Shown here: positions 1-9,090 of the stretch, one piece after another | How positions within the stretch are numbered: the first letter of the stretch is position 1 | Layout of the letters: each line of letters begins with the position of its first letter | Assembly (NCBI GenBank): GCA_031291645.1 | Contig: JARLIQ010000063.1 | Coordinates: 30,249-94,248, forward strand | DNA: 64,000 nucleotides | Source of the DNA: Caulobacteraceae bacterium | GTDB lineage: Bacteria > Pseudomonadota > Alphaproteobacteria > Caulobacterales > Caulobacteraceae | Reading direction: 5' to 3' | Made by a program: the position numbers and the translations under genes | The notes under the pieces: model-generated | The model's database searches: none | What the model was told of the DNA's origin: nothing | Seen by the model: only the letters and a program-made list of their open reading frames with translations

Positions 1-135
1 CTGGCGACCATCCTCTGGCTCGCCGCGATCCGGCGCGAAGGTGAGGCGGTAAGCTTCTGGCGGTTCCTCAAGGTCGGGGCGGTGGTGGCGCCGCCGGCCC
101 TGCTCGCGGCGCTGGCGGCCCGGTTGCTGGCCTGA
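1..135 (+). CDS. C-terminal fragment of a membrane transporter, possibly ArsB/NhaD-type
   Basis: The window opens inside a reading frame that runs for 44 codons to a TGA at 133-135. The tail has a Trp-rich loop (LWLAAIRREGEAVSFWRF) followed by a hydrophobic segment rich in Ala, Val and Leu ending RLLA, which looks like the last loop and last membrane helix of a polytopic permease. The wording of this tail resembles the C-terminus of arsenite/anion permeases (ArsB/NhaD group), but only about a tenth of such a protein is visible, so the family call is tentative. The start lies outside the window. Confidence 0.5.
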   Translation: MATILWLAAIRREGEAVSFWRFLKVGAVVAPPALLAALAARLLA

Positions 136-333
136 CGCGCCTCGGGCCCAACCGCACCACCGGCGCCCGCAATCGGCCGTTTGACATCTTCGCTCAAACT
201 GGGCGGCTCACCGCCATTTTGGACCGTCAATGCGGCGCTTGTTCCGCAGGGCTGTTGTTAGGTTTCGGTCAGTGTGGCCGAGGATTGAGGCAGGCAATCG
301 ACGCTGAGAGCGTTCAGCCGGTCGTCCTGAGAT

Positions 334-364
334 TGTCGGCACGGACAAAGGAACTGTGCCGACA
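334..364 (+). promoter_or_regulatory. Inverted repeat enclosing the ribosome binding site and start codon
   Basis: TGTCGGCAC at 334-342 and its exact reverse complement GTGCCGACA at 356-364 flank a 13-nt segment that holds the Shine-Dalgarno-like AAAGGAA. The last base of the right arm is the A of the ATG at 364. In RNA this would be a 9-bp hairpin presenting the ribosome binding site in its loop. It could equally be a DNA operator overlapping the start. Confidence 0.5.
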
Positions 365-879
365 TGCCGTCAACGGACGATGCTGATCTGCGGGATCAGA
401 TCCTCCACTTCCTGCTGACCCTGCCGTCGACGATCCGCGAGGACGTCGTCATCCTGGTGCTCCTTTATGCGACGGGCGAGAACCGGCTGGTCGAGGCCGA
501 GGCGGTGGACCGCCTCGCGAAATTCCTGGGTGAGGCGCCCGGTCCCCGGCTCGTCGGCGCGCTGCTTCGGACCATCATGGCGACAGACTACGTCCTGGCC
601 CGTGATCCGCGCGGCTCGCAGGACCACGCTTTCCTGTCCGGTCTCGCGAAGCAGACGCCGTCTCCGCTCGCCGCGCTCGCAGAACAACTGCTGCTCGGCT
701 TGCCGCTTCGCGAGCGCCACCATCGCGCGGCGTGGGCCAAGTGGTCCCATCTTCGCGCCGCGGTCTTGACCCTTCAGGCCGTGCGCAACCTCGAGGCGGA
801 AGGCCTGGGCTCGGCGTTCGAGCGGGCCATGGTCAAGCCCGATGCTTCGAAGCTGTTGGACGAGCGTTCTCGATCCTGA
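364..879 (+). CDS. Hypothetical protein, 171 aa
   Basis: I do not recognise this protein. It is 171 residues, mostly helical in appearance, with no signal peptide, membrane segment or catalytic motif. The N-terminal part (about residues 8-55) is rich in Leu/Ile/Val heptads, and the C-terminal third has a basic stretch around RERHHRAAWAKWSHLR. The ATG is preceded by AAAGGAA at a spacing of about 10 bases, which supports this start; a conspicuous inverted repeat surrounds that region. It sits just ahead of an XRE-type regulator on the same strand, 83 bases upstream, so a shared transcript is possible. Confidence 0.6.
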   Translation: MPSTDDADLRDQILHFLLTLPSTIREDVVILVLLYATGENRLVEAEAVDRLAKFLGEAPGPRLVGALLRTIMATDYVLARDPRGSQDHAFLSGLAKQTPSPLAALAEQLLLGLPLRERHHRAAWAKWSHLRAAVLTLQAVRNLEAEGLGSAFERAMVKPDASKLLDERSRS

Positions 880-961
880 TGCGTCTGATGTCACTCACGC
901 GGCGATCGCCAGGGTTCCCGTCGTTGCAGACCGATGACGCGTGGATCGGGCTGGATCGACT

Positions 962-1492
962 ATGACGCAGGCCGGCGGTCAGGACCCGAACAAGCGTAGA
1001 TCAGCCCTCGTCGATCAGTCCGTAGGCGCTCGCATCCGAGCGCTACGGCGCGAAAGAAAGCTCACCCAGGCCGACTTCGCGCGAGCGCTGGGGGTGACGT
1101 TCCAGCAGATTCAAAAATACGAACTCGGGCGCAACCGCGTGAGCGCGTCGCGGCTCTACGACATGGCGTTCGTCCTGAACGTTCCGCTTGCGGTCTTCTT
1201 CGAGGACCTGCCCGCGCCAAACGTCGTGCCGCCCGACCGGGGGCGCTCCATCGCGCTGACGCGTTTCCTGCGCACGCCGTACGCCGAGGCCCTGGTGGGC
1301 GGCTTTCTGGACCTGACTTCTGACCGGCTGCGGGCCCTGGTCGTCGAGTTGGCGTGCGCCCTGGCGGCCAAAGGTTCGGACGCAGGCCTGAACCCCGGCC
1401 CGGCCGGGCCCGCCGGCGCGGCCGCGGTCGTCCGGCCCGACCCACCGACGGCCAACGCCCCTGCCGAGCCGCACGCGGCCGCGGGCCGGTGA
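962..1492 (+). CDS. XRE-family helix-turn-helix transcriptional regulator
   Basis: The protein (176 aa from the ATG at 962) has a classic Cro/CI-type helix-turn-helix at about residues 20-80: VGARIRALRRERKLTQADFA, then LGVTFQQIQKYELGRNRVSA. This is followed by the LYDMAFVLNVPLAVFFEDL motif usual for the short alphaproteobacterial members. The C-terminal 60 residues are Pro/Ala/Gly-rich and look disordered. An in-frame ATG at 941 is also possible; 962 gives a more usual N-terminus. Its TGA overlaps a GTG of the next gene in a GTGA arrangement, which suggests coupling. It is expected to bind DNA as a dimer; the target is unknown. Confidence 0.8.
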   Translation: MTQAGGQDPNKRRSALVDQSVGARIRALRRERKLTQADFARALGVTFQQIQKYELGRNRVSASRLYDMAFVLNVPLAVFFEDLPAPNVVPPDRGRSIALTRFLRTPYAEALVGGFLDLTSDRLRALVVELACALAAKGSDAGLNPGPAGPAGAAAVVRPDPPTANAPAEPHAAAGR

Positions 1493-1539
1493 CCACGACG
1501 CCTCAGGGTGTTCCCATTCCTTCGGGCGAAGACGATCCG

Positions 1540-2103
1540 ATGAACGTCAGCTTCACGCCCCGGGAGGTTTCGGAACTGTCCGGAACGCCGAGATGGACTG
1601 TCGAAAAGGCGATCGAGCAAGGCGTTCTGACGCCTGCGCACGCCCGGCTCCGGCGTCACCGCCGCCAGCGGCTGTTGCCGCTCTATGCGATCGCCTACGT
1701 CAGGGTTATCGACGGCATCGACCTGGGACTGTCCAAGCCGATGAAGAAGCGGCTGGCGGACGGGCTGTCAAAGCTCGATGTCCAGGCGTTCGCCAACGCC
1801 AGGATCGAGATCACGCCCGCCGTCGAACTTGATCTCGGCCGTCTGGTCGGAGACGCGATGACGCGCGCCCACGCCTACGGGCTCGCGCGCGACGCACTGA
1901 TTGTCGAGGACGGCGAGGCGCCGGGCGGGGAACGGGTGATCAAGGGCGTGGGGGTCAGCGTCTACGCCCTGGCGAGCCGGGCCCTCAAAGCCCGGCGCCT
2001 AGCCGACCTGCGGAACGAATACCCCGACCTGCCGGAAGGCGCGATCGAAGCGGCCCAGATCTACGCTCGCGCGCACCCGCGCCTCGGCCGGCGCCCCGCC
2101 TGA
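1540..2103 (+). CDS. DUF433-family protein with N-terminal winged-helix-like region
   Basis: From the ATG at 1540 the protein is 187 aa. Residues 1-60 (TPREVSELSGTPRWTVEKAI) look like a MerR/winged-helix DNA-reading segment. The last 60 residues (VIKGVGVSVYALASR, then YPDLPEGAIEAAQIYARAHP) match the DUF433 pattern, a domain common in antitoxin-like proteins of the VapB45 type. An alternative GTG at 1489 lies in frame and overlaps the stop of the XRE gene by four bases, which would add 17 residues; the sequence does not settle which is used. No obvious toxin (PIN or similar) gene is adjacent, so a toxin-antitoxin role is not supported here. Confidence 0.65.
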   Translation: MNVSFTPREVSELSGTPRWTVEKAIEQGVLTPAHARLRRHRRQRLLPLYAIAYVRVIDGIDLGLSKPMKKRLADGLSKLDVQAFANARIEITPAVELDLGRLVGDAMTRAHAYGLARDALIVEDGEAPGGERVIKGVGVSVYALASRALKARRLADLRNEYPDLPEGAIEAAQIYARAHPRLGRRPA

Positions 2104-2152
2104 TCGCCGTCTCGCCGGACATCGGACGGGCCGGGGAAGGTCGGCTCCCCCT

Positions 2153-3529
2153 TCAGGAGGCCTCCTCGCCCGCCTCGATACCCCGGGCCTTGCTGCGCTT
2201 GGTGGCGCCGAGCGCGCCGCGCAGCATGCTGATCTCCGACTTCTGCTGGGCGACGACGCCCTGAAGCTCCTGGTTGTCGTGCAACAGCCTGACCTTGAGT
2301 TGCTCGCGTGAGGCCTGCAGCGCCGCCAGTTCGCCGGACTTCTGCTCGACGGCCAGGTCGGTCCGGGCCAGGCGGGCTTCCAGGTTTGTCACCTCCTTGG
2401 CCAGAACATCCGCGCGGAGGACCGCCGCGCTCCGAGCCATCTCCAGGTCGACACACTGCCGCCGGGCCTCTTCCTTGGCGGTCTCGTGGCTCTCGAGTCG
2501 CTTCTTCAGTTGGCCGACGTCGACGTCCCGCGCAGCGACGATGCGAAGCAGGTCAGCGCGTTCGGCCGTCAAGGCCTGCAGTTCGACGACCGACGTTTCC
2601 CGCACCGCCTCCAGACGCGCGCATCGGGACTGTGCGTCCTCCAGCCGGTCCTTGAGTTCCGCCAGCTCCGCCCGCCTCTGATCTTCGGTGGCCTGCAACG
2701 CGGCGATGGTGCGGCCGGACTCCGCCCTTGCGGCGGCGAGTTGGGCCTCCAGCGCCGCGACGCGGTCACGTTCCGCGGCGAGCGCGAACGTCAGGTCGTC
2801 GGCGATCCGCTCGAAACGGACGGCGTCGGCGCGAGTCTCTTCGTAGCGCTTGCGCGCGCCGGCCAGCTGGTCGTTCGCCAGCACGAGGTCTTCGTGAAGC
2901 TGGTCGGCCCTGCCCTTGAGGTCACCCTGAGCCCTGACCAGGTTCTCGACCTGGCTCTTCAACGCGGTGTTGGCGATCTCGAGGACGGCATGGTCCTCGC
3001 GCTGTTGGGCCAGTTCGCGGCCCATCTCATCGAGCTCGCTGGCGGACTGGGCGAGCGCGGGCCGCAGTTCGAGCACCTCCGTTTCGGCGGCCAATCGCGC
3101 GGCGGTCAGCTGTTCGACGACCTCCTCCAAACGGCCGGCCTTGTGCAGGGTCTCCTCGAGCTGCCGAGCTGCGGCCTTGTGCTCGGCTTCGGAATCCGCC
3201 AGCCGCGCCAGCGCCGTGAAGAGCTGCGCCGAGAGACTGGCGGCCCGGGCGTTCTCTTTCAGCCGGGCCCTGAACTCCGAGCGGATAGGGCCCTTGAGGT
3301 TCTCCAGCGACAGTCGCAGGGCCTCAATGCGGCCGAGATCGTCGGCGACGTCGTTGATGATGCTCGCGATGTGTTCGAGCCGCTCGCCGTCCTCCTGAAA
3401 CGCCCGCTCGATCTGCGCCTGTTCGGGACCGGCCAGGTCGGCGACTGGCGCCGGGCGGGTCGCCCGGCGGCCCATGATCAGGGTTAATAGGGGATTGGTC
3501 GCCATCGATGCCCGTGCTCGCTTGCCCAT
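2153..3529 (-). CDS. Long coiled-coil protein, crescentin-like
   Basis: This 458-aa protein is almost entirely alpha-helical heptad repeat from about residue 40 to 440, rich in Ala, Glu, Leu, Arg and Gln, with no membrane span. A short basic N-terminus (MATNPLLTLIMGRRATRPAP) precedes the rod and a short charged tail follows it. The segment RIEALRLSLENLKGPIRSEF resembles the start of the rod in the crescentin family of bacterial intermediate-filament-like proteins, and the total length is close to that of crescentin. The next gene outward is a divergently transcribed MreB paralogue, and crescentin works with MreB in Caulobacter. Any long coiled coil would share these bulk features, so the crescentin link is a hypothesis. 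A second Met at residue 9 (3505) is an alternative start. Confidence 0.7.
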   Translation of the reverse strand: MGKRARASMATNPLLTLIMGRRATRPAPVADLAGPEQAQIERAFQEDGERLEHIASIINDVADDLGRIEALRLSLENLKGPIRSEFRARLKENARAASLSAQLFTALARLADSEAEHKAAARQLEETLHKAGRLEEVVEQLTAARLAAETEVLELRPALAQSASELDEMGRELAQQREDHAVLEIANTALKSQVENLVRAQGDLKGRADQLHEDLVLANDQLAGARKRYEETRADAVRFERIADDLTFALAAERDRVAALEAQLAAARAESGRTIAALQATEDQRRAELAELKDRLEDAQSRCARLEAVRETSVVELQALTAERADLLRIVAARDVDVGQLKKRLESHETAKEEARRQCVDLEMARSAAVLRADVLAKEVTNLEARLARTDLAVEQKSGELAALQASREQLKVRLLHDNQELQGVVAQQKSEISMLRGALGATKRSKARGIEAGEEAS

Positions 3530-5049
<1,520 letters not shown>

Positions 5050-5063
5050 GCTTAGGCCGCCGC

Positions 5064-5681
5064 CTATGAACTGAATCCCACGTCGCCGACGAGCTTCAGG
5101 CTCTTCAGCGCGATATCGGTGCGGCCTCTCGCGCCGAGCTTCACGCCGGCCGATCGCAGGGTGCTCTTTACGGTGACCTCGTCGAGGTCCAGGTGCTTGG
5201 CGATTTCCTTGTTGGTCCGCCCACGACGCAGCTCGGCGACAACCTCCTGCTCCCGCAGGCTGAGCTCCGGCTGGGCCCGGCCGCCGACGACGAAGAGGTT
5301 GGCGGGAAAATAGGTCTCCCCAACGTCGATTAGACGGAGCGCAGAGACCAGGGCCGTGCCTGCCAGCGTCTTTGGGATGAAGCCGCGCACGCCCCCGCGC
5401 ATCGCCCGGACGATATCGACCGAACTGGCCTGACCCGACATCAGCACCACCTTCTTGCCGGCGTTCTCTTCGACGAACCTGACGATGCTGCTGACGCCGT
5501 GTATGCCGGGCATGACGAGATCGAGCAGGAGCAGGTCAAACTCGGGCTGGTTCCGGAGCACCTCCACAACCCCATCGAGTGATCCGGCCGTCGCCACAAC
5601 CCCATGGGGATCACCTCGCCGCACGAGCTCGCAAAGTGCGTCGCGGACCAGATCATGATCGTCGGCGATAACTAAGCGCAA
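5064..5681 (-). CDS. LuxR/NarL-family response regulator
   Basis: From the TTG at 5681 (preceded by AGGTAGGG) the product is 205 aa. Residues 1-120 form a receiver: the acidic pair in LVIADDHDLVRDAL, the phospho-acceptor Asp in LLLLDLVMPGIHG, the switch Ser in VLMSGQAS and Lys in FIPKTLAG. Residues about 137-200 form a LuxR-type helix-turn-helix (LSLREQEVVAELRRGRTNKE, then KHLDLDEVTVKSTLR). The first 18 codons of the longer open frame up to 5735 are not protein-like. The orphan PAS kinase at 6894 is a possible partner by proximity only. Confidence 0.85.
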   Translation of the reverse strand: MRLVIADDHDLVRDALCELVRRGDPHGVVATAGSLDGVVEVLRNQPEFDLLLLDLVMPGIHGVSSIVRFVEENAGKKVVLMSGQASSVDIVRAMRGGVRGFIPKTLAGTALVSALRLIDVGETYFPANLFVVGGRAQPELSLREQEVVAELRRGRTNKEIAKHLDLDEVTVKSTLRSAGVKLGARGRTDIALKSLKLVGDVGFSS

Positions 5682-5800
5682 TGCCCTACCTCGAAAGCGC
5701 CGCTTTGACCCAAACCCCGATGGCACGGCTCTCACCAGGTCTTTTCTGGCGACGGAACCCCGTACTTGAGCGCCAGAGACCAGGAGATTCGAACTTATTT

Positions 5801-6310
5801 TTATCTATTTCTGTATTCGGCGGCGTATCCCGCCGAATCGACCACGAGAGCGACAGGATTTATACGTCCGAACCGCTCTGATAAGTTGTCTACGGTGTCA
5901 CTATCCACATCCAGTCGAAAAAGACCCCCTTCATCTACTGTCAGGAGCCCGCGAGCAACCAGCGCCTGGCACTTTCGGCGCACGGTTTCCCGCGGGATGC
6001 CGGTCATCTCCGACAGGCTCTGAGCGGAGAGGACGCCTGGCGCATAGCCGGGCGCACACCTCAGGGCTGCGGCATCCCTGAGGGTGTCCGCCGCGGCGGC
6101 GACCAGAAAGGCGCTGAACACAACCCAAGCCTTGTAGTCCTGACCAAAATCCCGTCCCGCATCCTGCAGGATCGAAAACAGAGCGTTAACGGCTCCATGG
6201 AATTGATAGGCCTTGGCCACGGCCACGGACGGATCGAAACCGTCCACAGGCAATCCAAGGTCACTGCGGGTCGAAGGCGTCATGCGGATCGATGTGTGAC
6301 GTTGGCTCAT
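5801..6310 (-). CDS. Winged-helix transcriptional regulator
   Basis: The 169-aa protein carries a winged helix-turn-helix at about residues 95-140 (LSAQSLSEMTGIPRETVRRK followed by CQALVARGLLTVDEGGLFRL), the arrangement seen in IclR/Crp-type DNA-reading heads. The first 90 residues are helical with a hydrophobic stretch (AWVVFSAFLVAAAADTLRDA) and match no effector domain that I know. A perfect palindrome at 6381-6394 lies about 70 bases upstream of the ATG and could be its own operator. Confidence 0.6.
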   Translation of the reverse strand: MSQRHTSIRMTPSTRSDLGLPVDGFDPSVAVAKAYQFHGAVNALFSILQDAGRDFGQDYKAWVVFSAFLVAAAADTLRDAAALRCAPGYAPGVLSAQSLSEMTGIPRETVRRKCQALVARGLLTVDEGGLFRLDVDSDTVDNLSERFGRINPVALVVDSAGYAAEYRNR

Positions 6311-6893
6311 ATGGGCATGGTGCGTCAGCGTTGCCGTTCCTTGGAGCCTGATTTTCGGGCACGCACCTGCGCAAATGGCGTTGCGTTAACGCAAATGATG
6401 AATCTTCACCTCATTTGAGTTAACGACGCCTCTGAATTATCCAGATTTCGCCAGGGCATGCACATTGGCGGCCGGCATAGCGCGCAACCCAGGCTGGTCT
6501 TCCGCCGCCAGTGCGCAGCGATGCAGCCAACAGCGACCATCGACCGATTCGGCGAGGTTGGTTTCGGCGGGGCGCCCGTAATGGGTTCCGAAGGCCATCT
6601 GCGCGAATTGTGGCTAACGGGTAGCGCGCTAAAACTCAGCATGCGGAGGAGGCCCCGGCGACCTCGATCCCAAGCATGGCGCGGACCATTTCGGAGCTTT
6701 TATGGGCGGTAGGCAGCAGCCATATCCGCCTGGCCCGACGAGCGAAGGTCTTCGCAGCCTTTCGTGCGCGTCTTAGGCCCCTCGATGGCTTTCTACGATG
6801 CGGGGCCCCACTGCCCGATCTGGTTGATGGTGTCGTCTGGCGGCCCGCTTTACCTACGGCTCTCAGTCTAGGCGTTGACGTGAAAGGCCCGTA
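6311..6893. other. Divergent intergenic region upstream of winged-helix regulator and PAS kinase
   Basis: In 583 bases I find one clear element, the palindrome at 6381-6394, plus two GCAAATG copies 20 bases apart (6371 and 6391) and a GTTAAC at about 6419. A 72-codon frame at 6676-6894 whose stop touches the kinase start is open, but its composition is not convincing and it lacks a ribosome binding site. Confidence 0.4.
6381..6394. promoter_or_regulatory. Perfect 14-bp palindrome TTGCGTTAACGCAA
   Basis: The 14 bases TTGCGTTAACGCAA are self-complementary throughout. They lie between the winged-helix regulator (start 6310) and the PAS kinase (start 6894), much closer to the former. The size and position suit a dimeric repressor operator. 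The binding protein is unknown. Confidence 0.5.
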
Positions 6894-8753
6894 ATGCAAC
6901 CGTTTAGTCCAGAAGATGCCCCCAAGGGTGGCGCGCTCGACTTTTCGATCCTTGACCTGGTCTCCGCACCGTTCACCCTGCTCAGAGCGGATCATGGCGT
7001 GGTCTACGCCAACGCGGAGGCGGCTGCGGTCCTGGGAATCCCAGCCTCCGAGCTCGTGGGCCGCCGCCTGGGCGACGTCATCACCGATGGCGCGCTGGAA
7101 GCCAGTCTATCGAACCTGGCTGCGGGAGCCGTTCGACAGACCGTCGACCTCGGACCGAAGAACCTGGGCGAAACGTCCGGCGTCCGGGTCGCATTGCGCC
7201 GAGGGGGCGGCCTCATCGGGCTGACCTGGCGTGCGCCGGAGGCCGCCCAGCCCCTCGCACCCACAGCCGAGGGATTTGTGCGACGGATCGGACCGCCCAC
7301 GGCCCTCCTGAGCCCGGAGGGCCGCTGGCTCGAGGTCAACGAAGCCATGTGCGCCATCCTGGGTTACGACCGCGATCAACTACTGAAGATCGACCTGACG
7401 AGCCTGATCGACGCCGATCCTCCCGCCTCGGAGGTTTGGTCCTCCCTGCGGGAGAGGGCCGGCGCCGGTGCGCCCGTCGAGGCCGAGTGGCGGCTTCGGC
7501 GGGGCGACGGCGCGTCCATATGGGTCCGGGCTAACATGACCATGGCGGACGACGCGCCTCTCGGTCCCGCCCCCTACGTCATTAGCCTGAACGACATAAC
7601 CTCGAGCAAACAGGAGGAAGCGAGGCTGCGCGAAAGCGAGGAGCGTCTGCGCCTCGTCATCGAGGCTCTGGACGATGTCTTCTGGATTTTCGATCCCGAC
7701 ACCAACGGGCTGGTCTACATCAGCCCTGGCTATGAGAGCCTTTGGGAACAGCCTCGAACGAGCCTCTACGCCGATCCGGACTCCTTTCTCGACAAGGTCG
7801 TCGAAGACGACCGGCAAAGCGTGAGGGAAAGACGGATCCTCCTGGCGGAAGGACGACGAGCCGACGTTGACTACCGGATCATCAAGGACGATGGAACCAC
7901 CCGCTGGATCCACAGCAAGGCCGTTCCGATCCGGGATTCACAGGACGCTCTGATCTGCTACGTCGGCATGGCGACCGACGTCACGGAAGCCAGACGAATC
8001 CAGCAGTTTCACGATGAAGCCGACCGGCTCGAGACGATGGGTGAGTTCACGGCGGAACTCGCACACGACTTCAACAACCTTCTCGCGATCATCAATGTAA
8101 ACGCGGGCCTGCTGCTCGACGAGGGGCTTGAGCCATCGGCGCGGCGCATCGTCAACAAGATCCTTTCCGCCGCCAAGCTCGGAACCGCAATCACCAGGTC
8201 GCTGCTGTCCATCGGCGCAGAACACGCGCTCGATCCCACCATCTGCAACCTGAACGAGGTGGTGCGGGACAGTTACGAGTTGCTCGCCGCCGCCGTCGGC
8301 CCATCCGTCAAGGTTACCGTGCTCGAGGCGCCATTCGAGGTGGCGGTGCTGATCGACCCCAACAAGCTGTCGAACGCGCTGCTGAACTTGGCCGTCAACG
8401 CGCGGGACGCCATAGCCGGAGAAGGCGAGTTGCGCATTGAGGTCGCCAAGGTCTGGCTGGCCGAAGACGACCCGGTCGGCGGGGCCTTCAGCCTCCCGCC
8501 GGGCCCCTACGGCCTGATCATCCTCTCCGACACCGGATCCGGCATGACGCCGGAAGTCGCCGCCCGCGCCTTCGAACCCTTCTTCACGACCAAGGCCACC
8601 GGCCTGGGAGCGGGCCTGGGCCTGCCCGCGGTCGACAGCTTCGCGCGTCGGTCGGGCGGCGGCGTGACGATCGAAAGCGCGCCCGGCAAAGGCGCGAGCG
8701 TCAAGATCTATCTGCCGCTCGCGGAAGGGGGCCAAGGCTCCGCCTCAGGCTGA
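6894..8753 (+). CDS. PAS-domain sensor histidine kinase (soluble)
   Basis: The 619-aa protein has no membrane segment. Three PAS-like regions follow in order at about residues 15-110, 130-245 and 250-370; the second is followed by DITSSKQEEARLRESEERL, a standard PAS linker. The dimerisation/phosphoacceptor helix contains TAELAHDFNNLLAIIN with the phospho-accepting His at about 391. The ATP-binding domain shows the N box (ALLNLAVNARDAI), G1 (SDTGSGM), F box (FEPFFTT) and G2 (GLGAGLGLPAV). There is no receiver domain, so phosphate must go to a separate regulator; the response regulator at 5064-5681 is the nearest candidate. PAS domains imply an intracellular small-molecule, redox or light cue. 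Confidence 0.88.
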   Translation: MQPFSPEDAPKGGALDFSILDLVSAPFTLLRADHGVVYANAEAAAVLGIPASELVGRRLGDVITDGALEASLSNLAAGAVRQTVDLGPKNLGETSGVRVALRRGGGLIGLTWRAPEAAQPLAPTAEGFVRRIGPPTALLSPEGRWLEVNEAMCAILGYDRDQLLKIDLTSLIDADPPASEVWSSLRERAGAGAPVEAEWRLRRGDGASIWVRANMTMADDAPLGPAPYVISLNDITSSKQEEARLRESEERLRLVIEALDDVFWIFDPDTNGLVYISPGYESLWEQPRTSLYADPDSFLDKVVEDDRQSVRERRILLAEGRRADVDYRIIKDDGTTRWIHSKAVPIRDSQDALICYVGMATDVTEARRIQQFHDEADRLETMGEFTAELAHDFNNLLAIINVNAGLLLDEGLEPSARRIVNKILSAAKLGTAITRSLLSIGAEHALDPTICNLNEVVRDSYELLAAAVGPSVKVTVLEAPFEVAVLIDPNKLSNALLNLAVNARDAIAGEGELRIEVAKVWLAEDDPVGGAFSLPPGPYGLIILSDTGSGMTPEVAARAFEPFFTTKATGLGAGLGLPAVDSFARRSGGGVTIESAPGKGASVKIYLPLAEGGQGSASG

Positions 8754-9090
8754 CGGCTGGGCCGACAGGGCGGCAAGGCGGCCTCCAGACCGGCCCCCAC
8801 CGCCTGGCCGCTCAACTTGAGCGCGTGACGGCCAAAATGAGCGATACGCCGCCCCTGCCCCGCCCGGCGCCCGCCTAAGCTTCGCCATGAGGTGAGCGGG
8901 TGTAGAGGCGCTGGCGCGGTCTTGAATTCGGGGCGCGGCATGGCGGCGTTCCTTAGAGTCGAAGCGGCGAGGGCCGCCGTAAACGCGGCCCATCATCCTT
9001 CGCGCCGGCCGCGACACTCGCGTCGCGACGGCTCAGCCCGACGGCGCGGACCTGGCCTGCCATCTCGACCAGTCAATCGACGGCGGCCCG
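8754..9090. other. Intergenic region with no recognised gene
   Basis: In these 337 GC-rich bases between the PAS kinase and the tyrosine autokinase, short frames exist on both strands but have no ribosome binding site or family resemblance. The region probably carries the promoter of the gene at 9091. Confidence 0.35.

Noticed and set aside
6676..6894. 72-codon frame ending at the PAS kinase start
   Set aside because: The one-base overlap with the next start is suggestive, but there is no ribosome binding site and the translation is not protein-like.
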